In this document: one piece after another, positions 26,144 to 42,600 of the stretch
How the letters are laid out: each line of letters opens with the position of its first letter
Numbering within the stretch: the first letter of the stretch is position 1
Origin: Crambe crambe
Lineage: Eukaryota > Porifera > Demospongiae > Poecilosclerida > Crambeidae
Direction: 5' to 3'
DNA length: 64,000 nt
Assembly: GCA_963924555.1 (NCBI GenBank)
Contig: OZ004597.1
Span: 620,001-684,000, forward strand
Translations under genes and position numbers: made by a program
The notes under the pieces: model-generated
The model's input: only the letters and a program-made list of their open reading frames with translations
Databases searched by the model: none
Told to the model about the DNA's origin: nothing

Positions 26144-27350
26144 ATGGCGGAAAAAGACAAGTGGCTTCCCCTGGAAGCCAATCCTGACGTGATGAATAAA
26201 GTGAGTAGCTAATGCAGCTGGAATCCTAATAAGCGCTGGTTATTATCGTTTTGTGCTTCTAGTATGTTTCAAAACTGGGCTTGGAGATGGAATATCAGTT
26301 TCATGACGTATTTGGTTTGGATCCAGATCTCCTTGGAATGGTCCCCCAACCATGTATAGCTCTCCTACTTCTCTTTCCCATCAATGAGAAGGTATTTGTG
26401 ATTTAATAACTTCCAGGTCACATGTGAGTGAATTTTTTGATAATTAGTTCAGAAATTATGAAGAGGAGGAACGACAGATAATCACAAAAAATGGCCAGAC
26501 TCTCTCTCCATCTGTGTTTTTTATGAAGCAAATTGTTGGCAATGCTTGTGGTACTATTGGACTTCTACATTCCCTTGGAAATTGTGCTGATCAATTAAAA
26601 TTCACTAGTAAGTTAATTTTTTTGTATGTATGAAAAATGTGCTGATTAATATATTATAGGTGGTGGATATCTGAAAAATTTTTTTGAAAAAACGAAGAAT
26701 ATGTCACCAGATGAAAGAGGAGAGTATTTGCAGAATGATGATGTGCGTTAATTGTTAATAGTGCTAAAGTAAGAAGTTATCTTCAGATCTCCTTCGATAG
26801 CTCAGTTGGTAGAGCGGTGGACTGTAGTGGTTAAAGATATCCATAGGTCGCTGGTTCGAATCCGGCTCGAAGGAATTTTTTTTTTTTTTTAAATAAATTT
26901 TTAAAAAAATGTAAATTTCTCTAGAGCATTTCAGCAGCCCATGAAGAAAGTGCACAGGAAGGAGATTCATCAGTATGTTTTATTGGAGAAAGGGCATATA
27001 CCTTACCACAGTGATTTATACTAGGTTCCACCAAGAGAAGAAGCTGTTAATCTTCACTTTATCAGTTTCATTCACAAAGATGGTCATTTGTATGAGCTAG
27101 GTAATCACTAATCATTTTTTTTTTTAATAAAAATGTTATTTCACTATCAATAGATGGAAGAAAGGATTATCCGATTAATCATGGGAAGAGTACACCAGAC
27201 ACATTTTTATTTGTGAGTTGATATTGACCCTACATCAACAGGTATTAATTATTATTATGGTACTAGGATGCTGCTAAAGTGTGTCAAGATTTCATGGCCA
27301 GAGACAAGTCTGAAATGCACTTTACTATAGTTGCTCTAGCAGCAAATTAA
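26144..27350 (+). CDS. UCHL3: Ubiquitin carboxyl-terminal hydrolase UCHL3-like
   Basis: Eight exons: 26144-26200, 26263-26391, 26448-26607, 26660-26742, 26935-26972, 27025-27100, 27154-27212 and 27267-27350, continuous in frame. The product starts [19 protein letters not shown]. Peptidase C12 landmarks are [13 protein letters not shown], the catalytic Cys in [13 protein letters not shown], and the catalytic His and Asp in [14 protein letters not shown], followed by the C-terminal beta strand TIVALAAN. Length is about 230 residues, as in UCHL3. The enzyme trims small adducts from the C-terminus of ubiquitin and NEDD8 in the cytosol. Intron 4 contains a tRNA-Tyr gene on the same strand. The next gene (TUSC3/MAGT1) starts 148 bp downstream. 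Confidence 0.95.
26791..26874 (+). tRNA. tRNA-Tyr (GUA) with 11-nt intron, nested in UCHL3 intron 4
   Basis: Acceptor stem CCTTCGA (26791-26797) pairs with TCGAAGG (26867-26873), and 26874 is the discriminator A. The D arm reads TAGCTCAGTTGGTAGAGC and contains a good A box; the T arm GGTTCGAATCC is a perfect B box. The anticodon GTA is at 26824-26826. An 11-nt intron, 26828-26838, lies one base 3' of the anticodon, the canonical position for eukaryotic tRNA-Tyr. A run of T from about 26876 terminates Pol III. Confidence 0.97.
26876..26891 (+). terminator. Pol III T-run terminator of tRNA-Tyr
   Basis: Uninterrupted T stretch beginning directly after the tRNA discriminator. It may also influence splicing of the host intron. 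Confidence 0.8.
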
Positions 27351-27498
27351 ACAATTTCTTTGTGAAGTATCCAGGTGCAAAGTCCTTAGTACTAGGTGTA
27401 GATTATTATGAACTCCATACAAGTAGTAGGTATGGATCACCATTATTGTAAACTCCATTTTTATCTCAATGCTACGACGATCCTTTCCCGGTTACAAA

Positions 27499-29060
27499 AT
27501 GGAGCGCAGCACATGGTTTGTGATAAGTTTGGCAGTAATTTTGGTCTCACAAGTGGCAGTAGAGGCGCAACACAAGTCTTCAAAGGTAAGCTTACACAGT
27601 TGTAGGTACTTTATATCATCTATATGGTATTTAAATAAGAGTGCTCAGAGTAAACTCGAGACAAAAATCAGCCAGCTATTGGAGTGGAGCAACAGGCGTT
27701 CAGTTATCACCCTTTCTTCGGATAAATTCAATACTTATGTGAAAACCAAGCCAAGGAATTACTCCATTATTGCCACTTTCACTGCCCTCAAGTCACAGCG
27801 ACAGTGTTCAATATGCAAGTAATAATTTACAACTTTGTTAGGAATTATCTTATGATTTTACTTTCCTTTAATTAGAGAAGCACATGATGAGTACACTATT
27901 CTAGCCAACTCTTGGCGATACTCTCAACAGTATTCCTCCGAGTTGTTTTTTGTAATGGTGGACATTGATGAAGATGGAATGGATGCTTTTCAACAGGTAC
28001 CAAGTTTTCTTTATCCCTTATGTGCTGTGTTGAAGGCTTATGAATCCACTAGATGCAACTCACAACTGCTCCCACTTATTTCCACTTCCCTCCATCTGGA
28101 AAGCGGAAACCGGAGGACAAATACGACATTGCCAGGTAGATGTGTAATAGAAAAGGAAAAAAAGGTCACCTATATTGCTAACTTTTCAAGTGTGCTGTCT
28201 GTATTCCTTCCAGGAATGGCTACACTGCTGAGCCACTGGGTAAATGGATTGCAGATAGAACTGGTGTTACAGTGAGTACAGCTAATAATCGTAACCATGG
28301 TCATACCTTTTGACCTGTCTTCCTTCGTTTAGATCTCCATCATACGTCCACCAAACTACACGCTGCTGATGATCTGGATACCTGTCATTCTCCTGGCCTC
28401 TGTCATTGGTTACCTAAAGAGGGAGAACCTGTACATGCTATATGACACCAGATACTGGGCAGTCGCAGCCATGGTAATAAATGTCTTCCCTGTTCTTGAA
28501 ATGATCATGTTTTCCCTCCTTCCATTAGATATGGATATTTGTGATGATATCTGGTCAAATGTGGAACCATATTCGAGGACCTCCTTTTGCTCATCGTAAC
28601 CCACAAACGGGTGAAATGGTACATAAATAATGTGATTATCTGTGCACATGAATGAATCCATGCAATCCATACCCAGGGCTACTTCAGTGGGACAAGTCAG
28701 TATCAGTTCATTGCAGAAACATACTTCATCATTGTTCTCTGTATCCTTCAATTACTGAGTGTAATACACTCACTTGTGTAGCCAATATGAACCTTGACCT
28801 CAATCAAGATGCCATCATGGCACTGGGTATGGTTCTTTTGAATGAGCGATTTGCCATATTTGAGGAGTTAGGCATACAGAAATTCACTCCAATGGTGGGC
28901 CTAGCTCTTGTGGTCCTGGATTTTGGCTACCTACTTTCAATATTCAGAATGAAGTATCAGGGATACCCCTACAGGTAAGAAAGACCATCTTTTTTAGCCA
29001 TTAATTACTGTTTTCCCCCCTCTTCTAATACACACATCCCACAGTTTTCTATTCAGATAA
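27499..29060 (+). CDS. TUSC3: Oligosaccharyltransferase OST3/OST6-type subunit (TUSC3/MAGT1)
   Basis: Ten exons: 27499-27585, 27640-27818, 27876-27996, 28053-28135, 28214-28271, 28333-28473, 28529-28618, 28677-28740, 28809-28974 and 29045-29060. A signal peptide is followed by a luminal thioredoxin domain with active site CSIC in [14 protein letters not shown], then four membrane helices and the segment [18 protein letters not shown], invariant in TUSC3/MAGT1. The final mini-exon gives a GYPYSFLFR terminus, resembling the YSFLIK tail of one TUSC3 isoform. Without the last splice the protein ends at a TAA at 28978, so two C-termini are possible. It acts in the ER as the oxidoreductase subunit of STT3B-type OST. 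Start at 27499 is chosen because it begins the hydrophobic signal; ATG 27469 is in frame upstream. Intron 1 is 54 nt, a multiple of three without stops. Confidence 0.94.
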
Positions 29061-29214
29061 ACTGCCACAGATTATACATTACACTGTGTTGTAATAATCA
29101 GTATAAGTGTATATTATAAAAAGAGAACTAGTAGGCGGAGTTATTATTCTAATAGTAGCGCACCTTAGCATTTCTTCTAGTAAGAGCCGAGCGCGCCTCT
29201 AACTTCTGTTCGTG

Positions 29215-30529
29215 ATGCATTTGCGAGATATAACTCAGCACTTCAACATCAGGTATGGAATTACTGCTCTCTGGGTACACTATGATATTTTCTGTATTAG
29301 TAATTTCACAGTTTACTGCTGTCTTCTGATACTCTCAATTCTCCTGTCTCTTCAAGTGGATAGAGTAATCAATTGGAGCTTTGGGGTTATATTTCTTCCA
29401 CTATGGATCTGGAAAACCATCACCTTCATTGCGGCAGCAATTGGCATCATAATTTGGATAAAGCATAAAAAACTGAGGTAACTTATGCTGTGAGAAAAAA
29501 AATTTTGTTATCCTATTATCAATAGGAAGGAAAGAGAGAATCGGAAGAACTTTGTGGCCATGGTCCAGAGTTTGATCCTCCAGTTCATCCTCTTTGTGAC
29601 TGAAATCCTATTGGCTGTCAATTTAGACACAGGAAGGATCTTGTGGGCGGCTGTGTTCATCCCCCTGTACATTCTTGCTCTGATCTCCATTCCATCCTGC
29701 ATACTTAGCTGTTGCATCAGGAAATGCAGTGTGGAAGTAAGCTTTTTTTCTTCTTCATGCAACACTACCTATGCTTCTCACTTTGTTTAAAAGCTGGAGT
29801 TACTCGGTTTTGTCAACATTCTCCAACTGATATTTCTGGTCCTGAAACTGGATAATGTAATTGACTGGCGATGGGCAGTAAGTATAAACTTGAGATCCAA
29901 TTTGACTTAATTATGAGTGAAATTTTGTTGTAGGTTGTATTGATTCCTATGTGGATTCTCCTCGTTGTGACTGGCATATGTGTAGTGTGCTATGCTTGCT
30001 TGCAGTGTTGCTTGATCTATGCAGAGGAGAACCCACAGGGGACAGAACTCAGAACGCCACAAGTTGCTACATTGATCATCTTTTTCTCTCTTTCTGTAAC
30101 ATCCTTCACAATTTTTCTAGTAAGTCCTCAAAAGTGGTGCTAAAAATATGAACTGATGTGGTCTTTGTATTATCTCTCTCTCTCTCCCAGGCACTTATTG
30201 TCTCCCAGTTGGATGGAGGACTGAGTGCTCCATACACAGCAACCTTTGTGCCCCTCCACATAGCCATTCTCTCCCTCTTCCCAACTACGCTAACCAGACA
30301 TCCTGCTAACCCGTGGTGGTTTGGCATCAAAAAAAACTTCATCGAATTTATCCTTGAGCTGTGCCCCATCTTCAAAGAATACTTGAATGTTTCGTGGGGG
30401 AAAGATGGCGAGGACTCAGAAAACCCAGAACCAGTGAAGATCAAGATTAAAGGTGACAAGAAGGTCACTACTTTCATAGTGCTGGAGAATAAGGACTATC
30501 TATATGAGGACATAATGACTCCAGACTGA
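29215..30529 (+). CDS. TMEM185: TMEM185-family multi-pass membrane protein
   Basis: Six exons: 29215-29252, 29301-29477, 29526-29736, 29794-29877, 29934-30119 and 30191-30529. The start MHLRDITQHFN aligns with the MNLRGLFQDFN start of vertebrate TMEM185A. Three repeats of a two-helix unit with LxLDxxIxW motifs are seen: LQVDRVINWSFG, LKLDNVIDWRWAV and SQLDGGLSAPY. NPWWFGIKKNF then leads into the cytosolic tail, which ends in MTPD like the MPD end of the human protein. Seven or more membrane helices. Molecular function is unknown in the family. The exon 2 acceptor was placed at TATTAG|TAATTTC to keep frame. It starts only 154 bp after the TUSC3/MAGT1 gene and faces an SLC36-like gene tail to tail. 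Confidence 0.9.
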
Positions 30530-30682
30530 TCTTTAGCACACAATCCTTTTTAAAAATCATCATTACTCGTGGATTCGTTTTCTTATTCCATTTCCTGCTT
30601 GATAAAATCAATGCTGAATTGATCCATAATATCAAACAAAATAACATCATTTTACCAGTGAACTGTCTTGTAAAGTCACCCA

Positions 30683-32879
30683 CTAATGTGGAAAGTAGAC
30701 TGTACAGTTTTCATTTATTTTGCGCATAATGTCGTGAGTGATGTTTATGATTGAGCTGTATATTCCCAGCAGCATCCCCATCACACCCAGTAGCATCATC
30801 AAACAGTCCTTCACCAACCAAACAGGCCATGGAAAGATCCAGAAAAACTTGCGCCGATTCTTTATCTTCCAAAAACACATGATCTCCAACAGTGAAGGAA
30901 ATATGAGTGCCAAGGACATGCTAGCTGTAGCACCTATCAGTGTGATGAGATCTTGCAAATCAGGAAGTGTCAGAGAAACCACAGCTGCATTTTGATGAGT
31001 ATACACAGCCATATACTAACTAACTAATAACATGCTGACCTATTATCAACACCACACTGACTCGGAAGACTGTTTCAATCAGTAATCTTAACACCCGATG
31101 ATGTCTAGGAAACCGATGCTCTAGGATGTACAATTTGAGGATTTTCTCATAGACAATGGGTTCAAGGAAGTCCATTGGCACATAGAATTGTAGCATAAAG
31201 GATACAAACACAACGAAGCAGAAGAACAGCCTCACTATCAGTAAAACCCTGTGAACATGGTAAGCATGCATTAGAGCTATAATGGATACAAAGCCTAGCT
31301 AGCTAACTTACGTGACAGTACCGATTTTGGTGCTGGTCAAGTTTAAAGTGATGCTGCCCCTTAAGTGATTTCCATACACTATGTAACCCAAAGCTCCAAA
31401 GAGACTGAACAGCAGAATGACTGCCATAAAAGTGATCAAGAAAACAGCCTTGATATGTGAGGGATATTTCATTTTATTCTCCAGTGGCAAGACCTGCGAT
31501 AATTAATAATAGCTCGAATCCTAATCATACTGTTAAATACTAAACCTCCTTACAAATCCAATTGATTCGTAGGCATATATGGCACTGGATAAGAACAGTG
31601 GAAGATTGTAGTAAAGTTTCGTGTGAACAAACCACTCAACAGTGCTGTTTTCTGCAGACGATGTCGATAAGTCAATAGTAATAATAATAACAGAATCATT
31701 GTCTCCACCTTTTAGAATATCAGCCATGTCATCTTTGTTATGTGATCTACAAAAATTAATAACTATTATTTGATCTGCAGAAAAACAAAAACGATTAAAG
31801 TTTAAGAACTCACGTTAAAGCATCGATTTCCTTGTATACTACCACACCCATGCTGAAAATAAGGAGGACATTAGCAATCAAGGATAAAGGTGCAATATTG
31901 TCTAAATTCCTGATGAGGATGGCCAGGATAACTGGTAGAATGACGATGGCAATCCAGGCTCTTCGACTCAAGTGCACATCAAAAGCTGAACAAAATACCT
32001 GTAAAATTGTTCAATAATGTAGCCAGGTCAGTGGGTTGCATTTGCTACTGTAGCCACCTGAAGTAGATTGTCACCAATGAAGACGAAATAAACAGTACAG
32101 AATCCAAATTGCGTGACTGCTAAAAAGATATTCACCACCACACTGCAGTGCAGTATACCACCATTGAACAGTGAATTAATTAGCTAGCTAGATACTTACC
32201 CTGATGCAACTCCAACTCTGTCCCTCCTGGTGAAAGTGGTCGTTACTATTCTCACGACCTGAGCATAGTTTAGGGAGCGTGCACCAGTTCTGCAGGCAAT
32301 TGAGATACAGCTATGATGGAACTCTCAATGGTGGAGGTTTGTAGAAGATGGAAGGTTAATTAGCTACAATTGTGACTGGAGGGCAAGTGGGAAACATGCA
32401 ACTAACAACGAACCTTTCATATGCAACTTTAGCCACATCCATTAGGAGAATCATGCCATGGACATTCACTATACCAATGAGCACTAGGCCGATGGGGCCA
32501 AACTGATGAAAATTTAAAATTAATAGCCAGCCAGCTACACAATTCTTTAACATACAATGAGGCCAACATGACTGACTGCAAGAGGGAGAGCTAGGAAACC
32601 AGTTCCAATGCTTGCTTTGAATAAAGTAATAGCTGTTTGGATGTCACTACAATTATGATGTTAAGCACAATGTTTATTCTACACAGACACCAGAGAAGGC
32701 AAGTTTTACTTTCAAACCTACTTCATGGTGTGTTCACCATTTCTCGTGGTCAGATCCTGAGGAGTTGAACCATTCAGCCATCGACCATCCTCAGTAGGAG
32801 AAGTAAGCTTATTAATAGGCTCACGGCTGATACTTTCAGAACTTCTACGGTGATGGGCATCTTTCCTATGCAGCATCAT
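30683..32879 (-). CDS. SLC36-like proton-coupled amino acid transporter, tandem copy 1
   Basis: About nine exons, limits approximate. The N-terminus (from [14 protein letters not shown], 32879) is cytosolic and basic. Internal segments are [19 protein letters not shown], a conserved VAYERF, the [15 protein letters not shown] loop, [11 protein letters not shown] (the family FGxxGYxxFG motif), [16 protein letters not shown], and a final pair of helices with [10 protein letters not shown]. Eleven membrane helices are expected. The PAT family exports or imports Gly, Ala and Pro with protons at lysosomal or plasma membranes. It is the closest paralogue of the neighbouring gene 33354-36573 (shared [11 protein letters not shown] and VWFVKD-like blocks), so the two arose by tandem duplication. 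The more distant relative at 527-2815 is a separate branch. Confidence 0.88.
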
Positions 32880-33353
32880 CTCTATGGCCCCAACAAAGAA
32901 AGCACTACATTATTAAATGCTGTAACTGTCACTAAATTTCAGTCACTAACTATTGTTTAAAAGTTCCTGAAAGTTTGCCTGAAAGAAGGTGCAAGAACTT
33001 CCTTCATCTGGTTAGCAAGTTGTACAGCTGAAGGAGTGCAAACATGGCTGCAATGGTTAAGCTACATGCATCATTGGGATAGAGAAACACTGAAATTTGA
33101 AGTGAATGCTTTCTGTTTTCTTTGCTGACTGACCCAACAAAGACATTTTGTTTTTTCCATTATGCATACTCACATGCTACCACAATTGAACTAGTAAATG
33201 TTCCACTTTCGGTAAACGCATACGTAAAGAATGAATTAACGTTCCACTTTTGGTAAACTTTTCCATACGTAAAGAAATGAATTAATGTCCCACTTTTGGT
33301 GGACATTTCAAATACAAAATATTGAATTATTGCACACAAAAATATAAAAGCAA
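32880..33353. repeat. Intergenic spacer with three diverged about 55-bp repeats
   Basis: Between the tandem SLC36-like genes. From about 33195 to 33310 three imperfect copies of a unit with TTCCACTTTTGGTAAAC and CATACGTAAAG are seen. The rest of the 474 bp shows nothing recognisable beyond promoter-length sequence for the downstream gene. Confidence 0.6.
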
Positions 33354-36573
<3,220 letters not shown>

Positions 36574-36690
36574 CATGACTACATGTACAGCATGCAACAA
36601 AATATGCTAGCATATGCGCATGCACTGTGATTATATGCATGCGCACTGCGCGTTTAGATCACGTGCATTAACACGTGGCTAGCTCTCAAG
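36574..36690. promoter_or_regulatory. 117-bp divergent promoter SLC36-like/THOC2
   Basis: Contains two NRF1-like motifs, TGCGCATGCA at 36615-36624 and TGCATGCGCA at 36636-36645, then GCGCG, a CACGTG at 36660-36665, and a second CACGTG at 36672-36677. Strong candidate bidirectional promoter. Confidence 0.55.
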
Positions 36691-39600
36691 ATGGCGGCTG
36701 TTGCTCCTCTTGTACTGGATAAGATAGTTCGAAATTGGAATACAAAAGGGAAAGAAGAAGGGTATGTAATTCTCCTTGATAATTAGCACCATCAAATCCA
36801 GTTCCTCTCAAAAAAATTTCAGGTTAGTCCTCTTTCAGAAGGCTTACCATGAGGGAGGCTCAGGCACTGCAGGACAAGGTATGCTGCAGATGGAGTCACT
36901 CACCATAAGACCAGGGGGGGGCATGTGTATTGACAGTAACCTTAATGGTATCTGCTGGACTCAGACTTCCAGGGTCTTCTCTACGAGATGGTGAAGCATA
37001 CAGTAGGAGGTGTGCTGGAGGTGGATGACATCATTTCTTTCTTTAATGACCTCATCAAGGCACTGGTAAGAGAGCCTGTATCAATACTTTTACCACTGAT
37101 TAAGATGTGATGCCATCTCTAGGACATTGAACTGGTTTTCCCATCTCTCTTGGCGGACATATTGGCTATTGCTGGTGAGAACTTTATCATCGCCAGGTTG
37201 CTAAGGCGCCTCAATCTACTCACTCTATGATCTGACTTAACTACTGAAAATTGACTCAAGATGCGGAGATTTCTGTCAGTGAAAATAAAGACCACCGTGC
37301 TGTCTTCAAGTCCCTCACCACTGCTTGTCTGGTAAGGTGTAGTCAACCTTAGTAACTTATCCAATTCCAAGGTGTTGGGGCATTCAAAGCCCATCATCTT
37401 ACAACTTGTAATTTTATGTACATGACCTGATAATAAATTTACTAAATCTGTGTTGTGTTGCCATGTGATATGATCAGAAATTGGTGAGTGAGCCAGTACT
37501 GAAGGAACGACTAGAAATGGATACTCTAGAAGTGGTGGGCCTTATCCCTTCAAAGAATGCCTTCAATCAAAAATATGTCAAAACAAAGACCAAGCTATTG
37601 TAAGTATTCAGTGGAACCCTGAACCAGCAGGAACCCTATACCCTTGAACCCTGTATTTCAAACCCCTGAAGAAAAAAGGGAGAACCCTATAATTCTCAGT
37701 GGACCGTAATTCAGGCTCCTAAAGGGAACACATGAATAATTCAGCCTCCAACTTTTTGAAGGGAACACAGGCCCCAAACTCTGGTATTGGAGTGCATATC
37801 TTATTTAATTCTTTGAATTTCAGTTACAAGCAGCACAAGTTCAACTTATTCCGTGAGGAGAATGAAGGGTACTCTAAGCTGGTGTCAGAGTTGGGTCATG
37901 AGAGGAGACCTGCTTCCGTCTCTACTGCAATGCTTGACAACATAAAATCTCTCATTGGTGAATTCACCAGAGGATGTAAGTTAGAATGTTTGATACTTGC
38001 TGTCTTGGTGCAGGACGCTTCAACCTTGACCCCAATCGAGTCTTGGATGTGATCCTTGAGGCCTTTGAGGGTCATCTGGATGAGAAAGACTTCTTTATCC
38101 CTCTCCTAGAAAGCTATCCTTGTGAAACCAGCACTTTTGTCAACATACTTGGCTTCAAATTCCACAGTTATCAGGTAAAGGATCGACATTCTTAGCCACG
38201 TAGCACTTTCAAGTATAATTTTTATCAGAATGAAGACCCATCGAAGGCTACACCCACTCCCTCTTCACTTTACAAGTTATGTGCTCTCCTCCTCCATGAG
38301 GGACTAGTACGTTTGACTGACCTTTATCCTCATGTGAGCTTACCCTAATGTAGTGAATGTTAAACAATTTAACTGTTAATTACCGTTAGTTGTCCCCAAG
38401 TGATGCCAAACTGAAGGAATTTCATGAGACTGTTGCTAGTGATGCGCAAGCGAAGGCTAGGAGAGCGCAAGTAGTGTCACTTGTGGTGAGTGACAATGGT
38501 GATAAAAAGGAACGAAGGTAACACGGTTTTCATAGGATAAGAGTGAAGAAGAAAAGACCAAGGAAGTGGAGATAGAGAAAGAGAAGGAGGTACTCTCTTC
38601 TTTATGTCCCTTTTGAATATTCTAGTAGTCTAGTCTTGTCATTCATTATAGGAGTACAAAGGTCACATACTCTCTCTGAAGGTGAACCAGAAGTTGGGAC
38701 TCTGTCATGCCCTCCTGCAACTAGGTGACTGGGCGGGTGCCCACGACTTGATGAAACTTCTCCCTCCACTCCTGCCTGTTTCCTCTCGTCCCATTGTCAA
38801 AGTCCTCTGTGACCTCATCAATTTCTCCATAGAACCTCTCTACCGCAGGTGCGGTATATCCAGCTAGTTTAGTACGCTAACTACAGAACTCCAAAAGGAT
38901 TTGTTCCCTTTCTTTCCACAGTTGCTCACCACGAGCAACCAAAGGGAGCCCTCGCTCTTCCCCTGCCCCCTCTTTCGCCACGAAGCCATGCACTTCTTTC
39001 CTCGATCTCTTCCCCCATGTCTTTGAGATGATGTATTATCTGGGACCCCACATGCACTCTGACCCCATCCTCCTGGCAAAGGTCATCAGGATAGGAAGGA
39101 TATTCATGAAAGAGAAAAATTCATCCAGAAATGCTGACGAGGAGCCTTCTCGGGAGAAAGTATGTAATTGGATGTAATGGGGGGGGGGGGGGGGGTTGGA
39201 TTTAAGGAAGGATATATTCATTATGTTGTGTGTCTGTGATGAATTAGGAGAGGGTATATTGTGGTCTGATCTCCTCCTTGAATGAAGTGTTCCTACCCAG
39301 TCTCTCTCTCCTCCCCTGTAACTGTGGAATGGCAGAGGAGCTCTGGGCCATGATCAAGTTTCTCCCTTATGAAAGACGGTAAGTACCACCATGATTCTTG
39401 GTATAGCTGCAACAGTAATTAGGACATCCTCACATTTAGTTACCAGCTATATGGACACTGGAAGAACAATAGCTATGACCTCCACCCTCTCTTGATCGAT
39501 ACCAAGACAGAGACTCTTAGCAGAGGACGATACATCATGAAGTGAGTGGATATAGCCACCACAACCACCCTGTCTATTATCAATTCCTTCTCCCTGTAGG

Positions 39601-42600
39601 AGACTCACCAAGGACAATGTTAAGCCCTCCGGCAGGCAGATAGGCAAACTCAGTCACAGTAACCCAGGAATTATCTTTGATTATGTAAGAGAGATATGAG
39701 CTGTAGGAAGTATCTTTGTAAGAGTTTGATATTAAGGTGATAATTAGAGGGGTACATACGTACAGTGATGAGTCACCTTTGGTCCGTGTTTCTGAGGCAA
39801 CATTGACGATTTGAAAGGTGTAATATCTGAGATGTACAGATTTAAGTATTTTACTGAGGAAAAAAAAAAATCCATCAGTCTTTCCTTCATTTCATTTTCC
39901 CCTCCTTTTCTCACTCATGCAGGTACTTTCTCAAATCCAGCGCTATGACAACTTCATAATTCCTGTTGTTGACTCGCTGAAGTACCTGACTCCACTAGCT
40001 TATGATATTCTTGCATGTATCCTGAAACTGTGGACCCACTATGTTTGCTTCACTATGTAAATCATAAACCTTAACTCAAGTTTATTTAGATTGCATCATC
40101 GAAGCTCTTGGAAACCCTCAGAAAGAGAGACTGAAACACGGAGACACCAACATTTCCAATTGGCTTAAAGGTACATAACATACTTTGCATCAAATAGTGC
40201 CCACCTCAGTGTCACAAATCAATCATTATCTTCTCCATGGTAACAGGTCTGGCAAGTTTTTGTGGGAATATCTTTAAGAAGTATCCCATTGAGCTGAATG
40301 GTCTCTTACAATATGTGAGCAATCAGCTCAAGGCAGGCAAGAGGTGAGTCTGGTATGTCCTGATGAAAGGAAGAAGCTGTGCACATGAGGAAACGTATGC
40401 TGCGTTCTTTCTGATAATGATTCTATTTGATGATAGTTGTTCTGATGCACAGACAAGCATTTGTAGATCATAATATTCCAGTATGAACTAAGCGTGTATA
40501 TTAATGCTTCCTGCCCCACCTCTCCCACATGTGCTGCTAGTTTTGACCTGCTGGTGTTGAAGGAGGTGATTCAAAAGATGTCTGGGATTGACATTGCGGA
40601 GGAAGTCACACCTTCACAGTTGGAGGCACTGGCTGGTGGCGAGCTCCTGCAGGCAGAAGTGAGTGGGAGAGGATGGGACTGTGCCACCACCCCTCTTAGG
40701 TGTCTCTAGCTCCATGTCTGCCATCCCCTTAGGGTGCATACTTCAACCAAGTCCGCAACACCAAGAAGTCATCACAGCGCTTGCGAGAGGCCCTGGTGGA
40801 TGCTAACCTGAGCATCCCCATGCTTCTACTGATGGGTCAGCAAAGAGACGGCATTGTGTACAGAGATGGTGCCAAGAGGCACCTCAAGCTGGTTGGCATG
40901 CTTTTTGACAACGTGAGGCCCTTCTTTCTTTCCTTCAATCACTTAATTTCTGTGTTTTGTAGTGTTTGGACACTTTGGTTCAATTTGGTGGTTTCCTCTC
41001 CACCCACTTGAGTGGTGACGAGTACAACCGCCGAGTTCCCAAGATTGATGGCCTTGGACTGGTGTACCACATTCCTGCTGACATTGCTTTCTTCATGGTC
41101 AGGCCTACCATACGCAATTCTATAAGTGTAAGGAAGCATACTTTTACAACATGGGCATTAATTGGAATCAATATTTCAGACCAAGTTTTCAGAGTTGGAA
41201 AAGGCCGTAAAGTCAGAGGGTGATCAAGACAAGAAAGTCAAAGCTCTGAAGCAAGAAGTGAGTTGAGTTTAGTTTTAAGCCATACCTAACCTTCAGTGGG
41301 AGCAGCCCCTATAATCAGAGTGCGTTCTGGTATCAATTTTTTCCCCTGCAGGAGAGCTACAACTCTGCTTGTGGTCATGTGATGGAGCCAATCATTGAAA
41401 CCTCTCGTCTCCTCCATCCAGACAAGGTCTGGGAGGACATCAGTCACAGGCTGTACTCCACATTCTGGTCTCTGTCCCTCTACGACTTGTATGTGCCAAC
41501 TTCACGCTACGAGGAAGAAGTGAATCGTGCCAAGCAAATAAGTCGTGACATTGAGAACAATAATGACATGGTGAGTTAGTTGGCTGGCTGAGGGAGAAAA
41601 ATAATAGTTAGACAACGAGACCAAGGGATCTACGGTCTATTTAGAAACCTGAGAGCCCTGGGCTGTAGCGTCCCGAGCGCAGCGAGGGTGCTACTAAGGG
41701 CCCGAAGGTTTCTAAACAGACCGTAGATCCCGTTGGTCGAGGTGTCTAACTTATTTAGACTATAGCCAATCACTGGAGTTGTTTAACTTACCTCAACACG
41801 CACTTGGAAATAATAACCATGGTTTTTAAATGCAACAAACATGAATCAGAGCGCACCTAGAAACAATAACTGTGGCCACCGCGATGCGTTGCTAGAATTG
41901 GACCAATTGGAATGACCATCTTTACCGGGTTTACCTAGGGCAAGTGAATTCTAAGTGCTATAAGGCGTGATTCTAAGTGCCATAAGGCGTGATTCTAAGT
42001 GAATAGAATTCACCAAATGGACCAATCAGATTCCTTGATTGTGACTAGCTATAGTCTAATGTGAGATTCACTGTGTGACGTATTCACATGCAGACGAGTA
42101 GCAAGAAGAGGAAAGAGCAGGAGAGGAACAGTGTCTTGATGGAGAAGCTTCAGGATGAAAAACAGAGACAACAGGACAACCACAGACTGGTCATTAGCTG
42201 GCTCAAAAAGGAAAAGGAGTCATGGTTCTATCCAAGTAAGTTCAGTCTCTCCCCCCTAACATTGCACTAGTCTGCACTGGAGTCATTTCACTGTCTCAAA
42301 CTCTATTTGTGTGTGTGTGTGTGTGTGTGTGCAGAAGTGTTCAAGAATCGTGCCATCACTCAGTTTCTTCAATTATGTATCTTCCCTCGTTGTCGGTTCA
42401 CAGCTTCCGATGCCATCTACTGTGCAAAGTTCATCTACATGCTTCACTCCTTGCACACTCCCAACTTCTCCACTCTTCTCTTTCTGGATAGAGTGAGGGC
42501 ATCAGCAACCAACTACACTCTATTACATTGACATATATAATAATCTTCATAATTTTTAGAGTTTTTCTGACATCTCTTACACTGTAACGTGTTGTACTGA

